58,290 bases of DNA from NCBI GenBank assembly GCA_013298765.1, contig JAAFJA010000018.1:1-58290 (forward strand). Reading direction: 5' to 3'. The position numbers and the translations under genes are program-made. The stretch is from Betaproteobacteria bacterium. GTDB lineage: Bacteria; Pseudomonadota; Gammaproteobacteria; Burkholderiales; Casimicrobiaceae. This document shows, in pieces, positions 45,191 to 53,995 of this stretch (position 1 is its first letter; the number at the start of each line of letters is the position of its first letter). Under the pieces are notes generated by a model. It was not told the DNA's origin. It saw only the letters and a list, made by a program, of their open reading frames with translations, and did no database searches.

Positions 45191-46104
45191 CAACCGATAG
45201 CGCTGTTGCGCCTACAGGTCCTGGATCGTTGTGGTCACTCAAGGTGTTCGACGCCACCGCGCGGCTCGGCACGCTCTCTGCGGCAGCGCGCGAGCTAGGT
45301 CTGCGGCAACCAACGCTCTCCTCTCATCTTGCGAAACTTGAACGACACTACGGCGTAGAGCTTTTCTACCGTCGCGGGCGCAGGCTTGAACTCACCGCAT
45401 TCGGAAACACGCTTCGCGAATCGACGCATCGCATGTTTCGCGCGGAGAGCGACGCACTCTCCATGCTCGCGGCAGTACGCAGTCAATACAGCGGTCGACT
45501 CACCGTGTGCGCCGTCGGGCCATACAACATTACACCGATCGTGCGCCGATTTCGTGCCTTGCGCCCGAACGTCAGCATCGTTGTGTCGGTCGGCGATTCG
45601 AAGCAAATCATCGAACGCGTTCTTGATTTTCAATGTGACATCGGTGTGCCGGTGCACGGCATTCGAGATCCTCGATTGCATTGCGCGCCCTATCGAAAGC
45701 AGCGCCTGGTGGTGTTCGCGCCCGCGACGCATCCATTAACGAAACGCTCAAGCCTCACGCTTCGCGATCTAAAAGGCGAAGAATTCGTCTTACGCGAAGA
45801 AGGCTCCACCACACGTCGAGAATTCGAGCAAGCGCTTCGCGAGGCCGGTGTGCAGACGCGCTTGAGTGTTGAGATGGGCAGCCGCGAAGCCGTACGTGAA
45901 GCGGTGGCGCAAGGCTTAGGGCTCGGCGTTGTTGCCGATGCCGCTTACGTGCCGGACGCGCGCCTCGTGCGGCTCAACGTCACTGATTTCAATGCCCATA
46001 CCCACGCGCACATCGTCTGCCTCGCCGAACGCGTTCAGGTGCCGTTAATCGCAACCTTTCTTGCAGTCGTTAACGAAATGCGCGAAGCACCGTCGAAGTC
46101 GTAA
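45181..46104 (+). CDS. ptxE: LysR-family regulator of the phosphite operon
   Basis: A 307-residue LysR-type regulator. Winged helix at 15-75 with FDATARLGTLSAAARELGLRQPTLSSHLAKLE in outline, then the periplasmic-binding-like effector domain (VCAVGPYNITPIVRRFRALRPNVSI). It is divergent from ptxA by 162 bp, the arrangement known in phosphite-oxidising bacteria. Effector not shown; phosphite or phosphate state is likely. Confidence 0.9.
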   Translation: MSISTDSAVAPTGPGSLWSLKVFDATARLGTLSAAARELGLRQPTLSSHLAKLERHYGVELFYRRGRRLELTAFGNTLRESTHRMFRAESDALSMLAAVRSQYSGRLTVCAVGPYNITPIVRRFRALRPNVSIVVSVGDSKQIIERVLDFQCDIGVPVHGIRDPRLHCAPYRKQRLVVFAPATHPLTKRSSLTLRDLKGEEFVLREEGSTTRREFEQALREAGVQTRLSVEMGSREAVREAVAQGLGLGVVADAAYVPDARLVRLNVTDFNAHTHAHIVCLAERVQVPLIATFLAVVNEMREAPSKS

Positions 46105-46471
46105 AAAACGAATCGGCGTGCGCGGGGTGAGCGTTTCTCGCATGGTTTAAGCTCGTGGACGCTATCCTCTTTTCCTCGTTGCAGAGAGACATGACGCAAC
46201 TCCTCTTGTTCTCGACAAAACAGACGTTAGCGCTACGCTGCTCTTCATCTCCTCAAATCGCCTAGAGAGCTGGGACTCTTCGTGCTTAAACCTGGCTTAC
46301 ACACATTTCGCTCTCGAAAGAGAACCGTAATTGTTTTTATTGAATGTTAAATTTTGGGCGTTCTTGTCCCCACCAAAATGAAGATAGGTGCGGTACGCGG
46401 TGCCGAATCACCGCACACGCTGAGTCGAAGACCGTCATCTTCAGCGTTTCGGGAATCGGTTGAATGCCTGA
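46105..46471. other. Intergenic region without recognised gene
   Basis: About 367 bp between ptxE and the convergent giant exported protein. It includes an A/T-rich part near 46330-46355 and GC-rich ends; no hairpin with a T-run was found. Nothing else can be supported. Confidence 0.45.
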
Positions 46472-49400
46472 CTAGAAATTCACCAGTTGCGGCGTGGCCA
46501 CGTTCTCATCGTCAGGCGTTGCGTTGGTGAAGTCTGAATCGCCCACGCGCCCGTTGCCAAGCGCGCCATTCTTGTTTCGCCCCCACGCCCAAACGCTACC
46601 GTTTGAACGTACTGCGAAGACGTGGTTCGACGCGCCACCACTGTGCACGGATACAACGTCACTCCAGTTGCTAATGCGCACAGGTTGCAGCACGGGGCGA
46701 GTGTTAGCAGCGTCGTAGGGCACTGAGGCGAGCGCGTTGATCGTGCCGTTACCTACAGATCCCCACTTTGATTCGCCCCACGACCATAGTGATCCATCTT
46801 TCTTGATCACGTAAACGCCATCAGCTCGACCGGCAATGGCGCGAGCGTCGGTCATAACAGAGACCGGCGTCGGCACGCCCGTACCTTTATTGTTGTTACC
46901 GATACAGCCTGTTGAGTTGGTCCCCCAGGCGAACACAGTACCGTCTTGTTTAAGTGCGTAGTTACAAGTGTCGCCAGAGGTGATTTCAACGATATTTGAT
47001 AGGGATGGAAGGCGTCTCGGCGTGACGTCTGCCTCAAGAGTGGAGCTGCCGCGGCCGAGGTTTGCAAGTTGGTAACCACCGTGCCCCCAAGACCACACAT
47101 CACCGTTAACGTCCAGCGCAAAGCTGTTGCAATAACCCGCGCTAATTCGTTTCACCGGCACGGGAATATCAATCAGCGTCGGCACAGTGATGCGCGCATT
47201 GGCTGGCGTGTTACCTGCGCTGCCTCCGCAATGGGTGGTTGAGGGTGTCGTGACGCCGACGCCTACTTGGCCATTGACGTTAGATCCCCAGCCATACACT
47301 GAGCCGCTCGCACTAAGCGCAAGGTTATGTAGGCCACCCGAGGCGACGGCGACGAAATTCTCGCCACCGTTTGCGAGTTTAAGCGGCTGCACGACACCAT
47401 TGCTATCTGCAACCACCGTACCGTTGCCGCGTTGCCCTGCCTCGTTGAATCCGAACGACCATATTTCACCTGCGCGGTTTATGGCAAGACTGTGATAACC
47501 ACCCGCACTCATCGCAACAATATCGTCAGTCAGACTGATCGCTGCCGGTGCTGGATAGTTCACCAACGATGGCGCAACGATGCCGAGCTGACCTGCGCGG
47601 GTCGACCCCCATGCGCTTGCGGTCGCGCCGGTAACACCTAAAGAGTGATAGGTACCCGCCGACAAAACACGCGGCGCCGCAACTCGCTGCGTTGCAATCC
47701 ACTGCCAATAGTTGACCGCTTGGTACGCGTTCGTAAAGCTGTACGCCTTAGTCCAAGCGTCGTGCCCGCCGCCAGAAGAGCACGCAACCGGCGTGTTGGT
47801 TGCCACAAGCGACGGCGAATTGCAGAAGTAAAAAGAGTTTATGTGTCCGCCGTTTGAGGCATACCCACCGCCGTTGGTGATCAAAAGATTGGTCAGCGTT
47901 GATTGTGTCGCGCTGTCGCCGCCCGTGCCGAGATTAGCCGCGTGCCAACTTGGAATTTGCGCGATCCTTGCATAGGCCGCCGCATCCGGAATTGCGTTGC
48001 CCCAGCCTTGATTGGAGATCACACTCCAGCTTGCCAGCGGACGCTCGCCACGCGCGGCGTGAATTAGCACCGCGCCAGTACCGGCACTGAGTCCTGTGAT
48101 GTGTACCGCCAAAGGGTCAACTCGATAATGGAGTTCTAGGTAATCACGTAGCCCGCCCATCAGGCGAACCTCCTCGTCCGAGGTCTCATCGAAATTCCAC
48201 GGCAGTTGGGGGCTAACAACAATGGCATCAGGTCGAAACGAAGAATCGTTCGTCACTTTGTGTGGTGGTGTACCTGCTGCGGCAGGCGCGTAGAGCAAAC
48301 TTAGCTGATCACGATTCACGCTGCCTGCAAACTGCCCGAGGCCATGGCGAAACACAACGACTGGATACTTCTTGTTCGCATTCACCACATCGAAGTAGCC
48401 AGGCGGCAAATAAACTAACGCGTAGACTGGGTTCATGGGCGCGAATGCATAACTAGCGTCTGCTCGCGGTTTGACGTAGCGAAACTCAATGGGCTCCTGG
48501 CCGATGCCAGAAAACGTCGAACCCGTTGTGGTGACATCGGTGGCGGACCACGCCGTCGCACCAGTTGCCGTCTGGGCGCGAAGGCGATAGCGGTAGCGCG
48601 TGCCTGGCGTGACGATGTTTGAGGCAATGACCAGGTTTGGCGCCGTACCGCTCGTCGTGTTTTGGGCCTGATCCACATAGCTCGTAACGCCAGCGGCAAT
48701 CGAGGCATGGCGGACATATCGTCCACTTTGCGTTGCTCGTTCAAGTTCGTACTTGGTCGCGCCACTAACCGCGTTCCAACTCAGGTTCACCCGTGTTGCG
48801 CTGGCAACGACTGCGCTCAGAGCGGGAGTTGTTCCATTTGCGATGTTTACCACCACGTTGACTGGCGTAGATGCCGCCTGCTGATTGGCCGCGTCATAGG
48901 CCCGTGCGCTGTAGCCACGGGTGCCGTTCTCCGCCGCGGTCAACGCCAGGCTGGTCGAGTACGGACTGCTGCTGTCCACTGCAATGAGGGTCGTACCTTC
49001 GTAAAACTCCACGCGAGTCACACCGACGTTGTCAGCTGCGGTAGCAGTCAAAGTAAGCGTACCAGCGGCGGTAACGGTCGTCGCGCTTGCGGCGAGACTC
49101 ACGCTCGGCGCGACGGTGTCCGTCGATACGATTGAAAGCGTGCCGCCGCATTGCGCGGCAAACCAAGCCGGAATCGTCACCGACGCCGTATCGTTGGCAC
49201 GCGATGTCACATTCGAGTCGCGCAAACTTCGCATGGCTCGCACAAGCATAAGCGCATCTGACGTCGCTGAAACTCCGCCGCCATTGACGTTGAAGAGCGC
49301 AGGATTCGCGTTTGTAAATACCGCCGCATCCGTATTGGATTGTGCGCACACCCCAGACAAATTGCCCAACCCGATTTGTGAAAACCCTGCCATACGCCTG

Positions 49401-49792
49401 AGAATCGAAAGCCCATCTGTAGAAGGATCAATCAGACCGTTTCGGTCTACATCCAACACACAAGACCCATCGTGCGCATCAAAGTTGCGCACAACATTCT
49501 GAGTAACGTTCGAAAAAGTTGCCGCCGCGACCCATTGACCGGAGACGCGAGGATGAATGCTGCCGGACCAGCCGAGCTGGTTCACGTTACAGGTGTAGTT
49601 ACCCGCGCTATCCGGCACGCTACAGGTGACGCTGCTGTCGCTCACGCAAAGCGTGACACCCGCGAGGGGAGCGCTCAGCTGGCCTATTGGTCCAACTTTC
49701 CCGGAAATTGTCGCGGCCCGCGCGGCGACGATTGTCAACACGCACGCGGTGGCACAAGAAAGCAGTCTGCACGTCAGGCCAACTTTGCTCAA
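46472..49792 (-). CDS. Large secreted protein: esterase domain joined to RCC1 propeller
   Basis: A 1,106-residue exported multidomain protein. Signal peptide 1-27 (ending ARA). Carbohydrate or calcium-type module with two dockerin-like halves: DVDRNGLIDPSTDGLSILRRM near 113 and a matching NVNGGGVSATSDALMLVRAM near 168. Ig-like domain about 228-320; fibronectin III-like part about 325-425. Alpha/beta-hydrolase esterase part about 430-700 with the nucleophile GLSAGTG (Ser near 565) and His in SGGGHDAWTKAY (near 677). RCC1 repeats about 708-1106 (AGTYHSLGVTG, ISAGYCNSFALDVNGDVWSWG, VRSNGSVWAWGRNKNGALGNG). The start is a TTG with GGGGAAG just ahead. Substrate unknown. Confidence 0.85.
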   Translation of the reverse strand: MSKVGLTCRLLSCATACVLTIVAARAATISGKVGPIGQLSAPLAGVTLCVSDSSVTCSVPDSAGNYTCNVNQLGWSGSIHPRVSGQWVAAATFSNVTQNVVRNFDAHDGSCVLDVDRNGLIDPSTDGLSILRRMAGFSQIGLGNLSGVCAQSNTDAAVFTNANPALFNVNGGGVSATSDALMLVRAMRSLRDSNVTSRANDTASVTIPAWFAAQCGGTLSIVSTDTVAPSVSLAASATTVTAAGTLTLTATAADNVGVTRVEFYEGTTLIAVDSSSPYSTSLALTAAENGTRGYSARAYDAANQQAASTPVNVVVNIANGTTPALSAVVASATRVNLSWNAVSGATKYELERATQSGRYVRHASIAAGVTSYVDQAQNTTSGTAPNLVIASNIVTPGTRYRYRLRAQTATGATAWSATDVTTTGSTFSGIGQEPIEFRYVKPRADASYAFAPMNPVYALVYLPPGYFDVVNANKKYPVVVFRHGLGQFAGSVNRDQLSLLYAPAAAGTPPHKVTNDSSFRPDAIVVSPQLPWNFDETSDEEVRLMGGLRDYLELHYRVDPLAVHITGLSAGTGAVLIHAARGERPLASWSVISNQGWGNAIPDAAAYARIAQIPSWHAANLGTGGDSATQSTLTNLLITNGGGYASNGGHINSFYFCNSPSLVATNTPVACSSGGGHDAWTKAYSFTNAYQAVNYWQWIATQRVAAPRVLSAGTYHSLGVTGATASAWGSTRAGQLGIVAPSLVNYPAPAAISLTDDIVAMSAGGYHSLAINRAGEIWSFGFNEAGQRGNGTVVADSNGVVQPLKLANGGENFVAVASGGLHNLALSASGSVYGWGSNVNGQVGVGVTTPSTTHCGGSAGNTPANARITVPTLIDIPVPVKRISAGYCNSFALDVNGDVWSWGHGGYQLANLGRGSSTLEADVTPRRLPSLSNIVEITSGDTCNYALKQDGTVFAWGTNSTGCIGNNNKGTGVPTPVSVMTDARAIAGRADGVYVIKKDGSLWSWGESKWGSVGNGTINALASVPYDAANTRPVLQPVRISNWSDVVSVHSGGASNHVFAVRSNGSVWAWGRNKNGALGNGRVGDSDFTNATPDDENVATPQLVNF

Positions 49793-50031
49793 AATACTTC
49801 CCCATCATGGCAACGATTCGAATGACCGCGAGCTGTTGATTTCTAGCGAAGGCACGTCGACGTTTCTTGAGCCCAGATCAGCCCGGTGAGCTCAACTAAC
49901 TTCGCCAATACGCACCGTTGGCAGATACCAAGAAAAACTAGCCCTCGCGCACGATCCGCCCGTATACAAAACTACTAACGCCCAGCGTTTTCTCGCAATG
50001 CTCGTTCGTCCTCGACTCCAACTCTCTCGAG
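49793..50031. other. Intergenic region without recognised gene
   Basis: About 240 bp between two minus-strand genes. No clear hairpin or promoter found, only scattered A/T words near 49975. Confidence 0.35.
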
Positions 50032-51159
50032 TCACCGAAGAAATTTTCCATCCCGCGAGATGATCGTTTCTTCAATAAAGGCGCTTCCGATCCGATCGTT
50101 CGGCCCATAAGACAGCACAAAATCGCCTAAATCCAGCGAGCGCAAGCTCTCGAGCGAATTGGCTAATGATGATTGGGAGACGTTACGTCCGGCTTTACGT
50201 AGCCCCTCGACGAGGAGCCTCGCGCTTACATAGCCCTGGAGTCCCGCATAGCTTGGCTCCAGCTTCGCTGATGCAGCTAATTTCGCGTACTCTTTAGAAA
50301 CCCTCGTCGTCTTCGAAGTTGGTAACGGCAAGACCTGCATAACGATGACGCCCCGAGCGTTGCCTCCGAGCGCCTTCACAAAGGCATTCGAACTATTGTT
50401 CGAGAGCGTTACAAATTGCGATGAGCTGCCGCGCCCGATATATTGATTCACGAATCCCGATGCGCATGCAACACTGCAAATCAGGAACACGACCTCAGGC
50501 TTGGCAGCGATGAACTTGTTTAGCGCGGCGTCGATATTTGCGTTGCGGTTATCCACTTTCTCGAAAATGGGTTTCAACCCTATCTCAGAGAGTTTTTTGG
50601 TGCCCGTCGCAAGCAAAGGGTTGCCGTATGCGTCGTCAGACACTAGAAATGCAAAAGACTGACGTCCTAATCTGACTTGTAGCTCGATTGCACGCAAGAG
50701 CTCGGCTGCATAGCTTGCTCTGATCATAAACGCGGTTTGCTGTTTGCCGTCGTACAGAAATTCGGGGCCAACCTGAGGGGCGATGATTGGAATTCCCGCC
50801 ACCTCAGTCAGCTTGAGCATCGCCTGAACGCTCGGCGACGTGCGAGGCATAAACAGCGTCAGTATCTCGTTGCGTTCGATGAGCTCTCCGACGATCTGTC
50901 CGGTGAGAGCTGCATCTTGCTTGTCATCGATCTCAACAATTTCGACGCTCCGACCATTAACGCCACCACCAGCGTTGACGCGCTCTAAATGAAGTCGCGC
51001 ACCGGCGAGCGCCTCCTTGTTTGCGCCGGCCAGCGGCCCGGTAAACGGCCCGACGTGATGAACACGAATCTGCCCGCCAGAAACAGCCTTAACCTGGCTA
51101 AGAGCGTGGCCGGCAAAACTGAACGCAAAGAGCGTCGCTAAAACTAGCCGAAAAAACAT
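50032..51159 (-). CDS. Periplasmic ABC-type substrate-binding protein (branched-chain amino acid type)
   Basis: A 375-residue type I periplasmic binding protein, LivK-like. Signal peptide about 1-21 (FAGHALSQ). Domain parts: VHHVGPFTGPLAGANKEAL, EIVEIDDKQDA, IPIIAPQVGPEFLYD, and FLVSDDAYGNPLL. Start ATG 51159 with GGAG 10 bases ahead, in preference to a longer reading. It stands alone without permease or ATPase genes, so it may serve a distant transporter or a signalling role. Ligand unknown. Confidence 0.87.
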   Translation of the reverse strand: MFFRLVLATLFAFSFAGHALSQVKAVSGGQIRVHHVGPFTGPLAGANKEALAGARLHLERVNAGGGVNGRSVEIVEIDDKQDAALTGQIVGELIERNEILTLFMPRTSPSVQAMLKLTEVAGIPIIAPQVGPEFLYDGKQQTAFMIRASYAAELLRAIELQVRLGRQSFAFLVSDDAYGNPLLATGTKKLSEIGLKPIFEKVDNRNANIDAALNKFIAAKPEVVFLICSVACASGFVNQYIGRGSSSQFVTLSNNSSNAFVKALGGNARGVIVMQVLPLPTSKTTRVSKEYAKLAASAKLEPSYAGLQGYVSARLLVEGLRKAGRNVSQSSLANSLESLRSLDLGDFVLSYGPNDRIGSAFIEETIISRDGKFLR

Positions 51160-51842
51160 ACTTCGTTTACTCCAATACACACACGCCTTTTTGTCGGTAG
51201 TTCGTTGATCCAACGCGTCGGCAAAACGCAAATTAATCTGTTGGCCTGATCAAAAAGGTTGGCCGAAGCCTGACCTCCCACGCGAATGTACAACATTGTG
51301 AAAACGATTTCTTAAAGAAGTTTCATTTTTCGGACATGCTTCAAGAGCAAGCGCGCGCCTTCGGTTTTATAAGAGAATTATCCTAACCCTAATTGGAAGA
51401 GCGACAGCGTATCGTTGTGAAATCGATTTCAAAATTAAGGCTATTTCAAGCAAGCGCGCGTGTAGATCGGACGCATGAAACCTGAGTCATTGCCGCGCAC
51501 ACTACGGCATCGCCAAACGGCTAAGTGCTCGAACCGTTGCTGAGGTGGAGCAACGACGATGTCGTCCCGGTGGCGCTATGGCGTGACCAAATGAAAACAC
51601 CTCGTGTTTCACGCAAAACACCTTCGGAACTCCGTCTACTCGTTAGCTAGCGTCTATCTTGGTTTAAGCTCGAACTCTGAATTTTTCCCCTGTAAGTGAA
51701 CCGTAGACAAATCCGATAGAACGACGTATCAGCAATCGCTACAACGCCAAAAATCAGTTTTCCTGAATAAACTTTTTCTGGTCTTTAGCCCACATACTGC
51801 AGGCCGCTTAAGTTAGTGCCTATAAAGCACTCAACGCCATCT
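51160..51842. other. Long intergenic region, A/T-rich, no gene found
   Basis: About 680 bp between divergently transcribed genes. Several A/T-rich tracts (51300-51460, 51670-51780) and no sustained codon pattern on either strand. It probably holds both promoters. No riboswitch fold or strong hairpin recognised. Confidence 0.5.
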
Positions 51843-52256
51843 ATGTCAAACGCAACAACGCTATCCGATAAAGCCACGCCACGCGGCAAATTCCCGCACA
51901 TCAAGCGTGCGGGCGATTTCCTTTTCGTGAGCGGCACCAGTTCACGTCGCAAAGACAACACATTCGCAGGCGTTGAAGTCGACGCGATGGGCGCCACCCG
52001 ACTCGACATCAAAGCGCAAACCCGCGCCGTCATCGAAAACATTCGCGACATCCTGGCCGCTGAAGGTGCAACGCTCACCGACTGCGTTGAGATCACGAGC
52101 TATCTCGTCGACATGAACGACTTCGCGGGCTACAACGAAGTGTGGGCCGAATACTTCAACGCAAACGGCCCCACGCGCACCACCGTCGCCGTGCATCAAT
52201 TGCCGCATCCGCATTTGCGGATTGAGATGAAGGCTGTGGCGTTTAAGCCGCGTTGA
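51843..52256 (+). CDS. RidA-family protein, 2-aminomuconate deaminase-like
   Basis: A 137-residue protein of the RidA fold, of the branch that deaminates 2-aminomuconate in the kynurenine/2-nitrobenzoate paths. Diagnostic parts: [23 protein letters not shown] in outline, [36 protein letters not shown] and the closing [22 protein letters not shown]. All key residues of the branch appear intact. Other genes of that path are not nearby, so the substrate is open; it may simply detoxify enamines. A dead copy lies at 32807. Confidence 0.88.
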   Translation: MSNATTLSDKATPRGKFPHIKRAGDFLFVSGTSSRRKDNTFAGVEVDAMGATRLDIKAQTRAVIENIRDILAAEGATLTDCVEITSYLVDMNDFAGYNEVWAEYFNANGPTRTTVAVHQLPHPHLRIEMKAVAFKPR

Positions 52257-52308
52257 ACCAAGGAAGCGCAGCGCTAGCTTCGAAGTTTTGCACGCGTCGC
52301 CGTCCACC

Positions 52309-53049
52309 ATGTACACCCCGATCAAAGACGGCGTTGAGAAATCTGCACGCGCCGTTTGCTACACAGTTGAGCGACCGCCGGAGCACTTGTCAGGGCTTGT
52401 GCATTGTTATTGGGAGCTCAAGACCGAACGCGTGCTTGCCGAGGATTTTTGCCTTCACGCCGTGCCCGACGCGTGCGTGAACATCCTCTTCAACCAGATT
52501 GATACCGACATCGCGGGCGTGACCGCGCTGCGCACCAAATATGAAGTGCTCAATCTCGGTCGATCATTTCATTACGTCGGAATCGAACTTTTGCCCGGCG
52601 TGTGGCAAGGCAACCCAAACGAAATCGCCGATCAGTTTGTGGGCACGACTTACACGGGCGAGCTGCCGCTCATTGCCACGAGCCAGAAGCTCGCCGAACA
52701 CGATTTCGCGAGCAAGCGCGAAACTTTCTCAGCGCTCGTTGAGTGGTTCATTGCGGCGAACCTCGTCGTGCAAAACCCTGTCACCGAGCGAATCCTCGCG
52801 AAGCTCGACGATATTCGCACGGTGGCTGACATGGCATCAATGGCCTGCCTATCGCCGCGCCAGCTGCAACGAAAACTCAAAGCAACGACCGGTTTCTCGC
52901 CGCATGATTTGCTTAAAGTGCTGCGCATTCAACAATCATTCAAGCAGCACTATCTGGATTTGTATGCCGATCAATCGCATTACATCCATTCGTTTCGCAA
53001 AGTCACCGGCTACACGCCCGCGAAATACGCCGACAAGTTTGATGTCTGA
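52309..53049 (+). CDS. AraC-family regulator with N-terminal DUF6597-type domain
   Basis: A 246-residue transcription factor. N-terminal part (about 18-105) has HCYWELKTERVLAEDFCLHAVPDACVNILF, the AraC-associated sensing fold, and the C-terminal part carries the double helix-turn-helix: MASMACLSPRQLQRKLKATTG and FRKVTGYTPAKYADKF in outline. The start is ATG 52309. The intact RidA gene lies 52 bp upstream and a VOC protein 68 bp downstream, all plus strand. It may regulate either. Confidence 0.85.
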   Translation: MYTPIKDGVEKSARAVCYTVERPPEHLSGLVHCYWELKTERVLAEDFCLHAVPDACVNILFNQIDTDIAGVTALRTKYEVLNLGRSFHYVGIELLPGVWQGNPNEIADQFVGTTYTGELPLIATSQKLAEHDFASKRETFSALVEWFIAANLVVQNPVTERILAKLDDIRTVADMASMACLSPRQLQRKLKATTGFSPHDLLKVLRIQQSFKQHYLDLYADQSHYIHSFRKVTGYTPAKYADKFDV

Positions 53050-53117
53050 TTTACACAATACACGCCGCTGACCGACGCTTACGCTGCGGGCTTTTCCTCA
53101 ACTGACAGGAGCGCCCC

Positions 53118-53498
53118 ATGGCAAAAACGAACGCAATCGGATGGTTTGACATTTACGTAGGCGACATGAATCGAGCCGTCGCGTTTTACGAAACTGTGTT
53201 GCAGCAAAAACTCGCGCCTATCGGCGACCCGACGGGTGAAACGCAAGTGATGAGTTTCCCCGCAGACATGAGCGCATATGGCACAGGCGGTGCCCTCGTG
53301 AAATCAGCCTACGCACGCCCAGGCGCGGGCGGCACGATGGTGTATTTCAGCGTCGAAGACTGTGCCAACGAAGCATCACGGGTCGCTGCGGCGGGCGGCA
53401 AGGTGATGCGCCCCAAGTTTTCCATCGGCGAATTTGGCTGGGTCACGCTTTGCGAAGACACCGAAGGTAATCTTTTTGGATTGAGTTCGATGAAATAG
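53118..53498 (+). CDS. VOC (glyoxalase/bleomycin-resistance fold) protein
   Basis: A 126-residue vicinal-oxygen-chelate protein with paired beta-alpha-beta modules: GWFDIYVGDMNRAVAFYETVL at the N-terminus and GGTMVYFSVEDCANEASRVAAAGGKVM, closing FGWVTLCEDTEGNLFGLSSMK (the conserved metal or substrate end with Glu). The ribosome site AGGAG is 7 bases ahead. It follows the AraC regulator gene in the same direction. Its substrate is unknown; some relatives act as small-molecule binders. Confidence 0.88.
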   Translation: MAKTNAIGWFDIYVGDMNRAVAFYETVLQQKLAPIGDPTGETQVMSFPADMSAYGTGGALVKSAYARPGAGGTMVYFSVEDCANEASRVAAAGGKVMRPKFSIGEFGWVTLCEDTEGNLFGLSSMK

Positions 53499-53594
53499 CA
53501 AGCGCGTTAGGAAGCGCTGGGGCTCGGCTGATAGGCCACGAGGGCCCAGCTTGCTTGCGTCTTCCTCCCAGCCGCGCCGGGAGAAATGCTTCGA

Positions 53595-53903
53595 TCAATT
53601 CGTCGGGTTTGCGCCGCCAGCGGGAGCGAGATTCGGCTGCTTGCACATCCACTGCCCCTGCTCACGCACGGCAATCAATCCCAGGCGACAACGCGGCTTC
53701 TGATCCACCGCTTCCTGCGACGGCGTTTTCGCAGCGATATCGAGCGTTTTGCATTGCCACTTGCCATTTTCAACTTTGGCGACCTGCCCCAACTCACACC
53801 GCGGTTTCGGACCTGCCGGGTCCGCTGCAGATGCAGGGAGGGAAGACAAGCCGACCGAGGCGATCGCGAATGCCACTAAGGCTGCTTTGCGTAAATGTTT
53901 CAT
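53595..53903 (-). CDS. Small exported protein with a duplicated Cys motif
   Basis: A 102-residue exported protein. Signal peptide 1-26 (ending SAA). The mature part repeats an 18-residue unit: RCELGQVAKVENGKWQCK and RCRLGLIAVREQGQWMCK, each with two cysteines that could form a disulfide. Pro-rich linkers. It is not recognised. The next minus-strand gene is 92 bp upstream. Confidence 0.72.
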   Translation of the reverse strand: MKHLRKAALVAFAIASVGLSSLPASAADPAGPKPRCELGQVAKVENGKWQCKTLDIAAKTPSQEAVDQKPRCRLGLIAVREQGQWMCKQPNLAPAGGANPTN

Positions 53904-53995
53904 AACGAGGACCTTTCACTTAGAGTCTGCAGAAACCTGCTATCTCGTGAGTCGCCTCGTTATTCGCTGCGGTTCAACCAGCGACTATCGTCGCG

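Noticed and set aside
49620-49808. Short minus-strand frame starting ATGATG just ahead of the RCC1/esterase gene
   Set aside because: It overlaps the signal-peptide region in another frame, has an Arg-rich composition and no homology that I recognise.
51475-51490. 16-bp identity (ATGAAACCTGAGTCAT) with the end of marR at 18713, suggesting a DUF167 gene relic
   Set aside because: The match is limited to about 16 bases with only scattered similarity beyond; a chance match of this length within 58 kb is not improbable.
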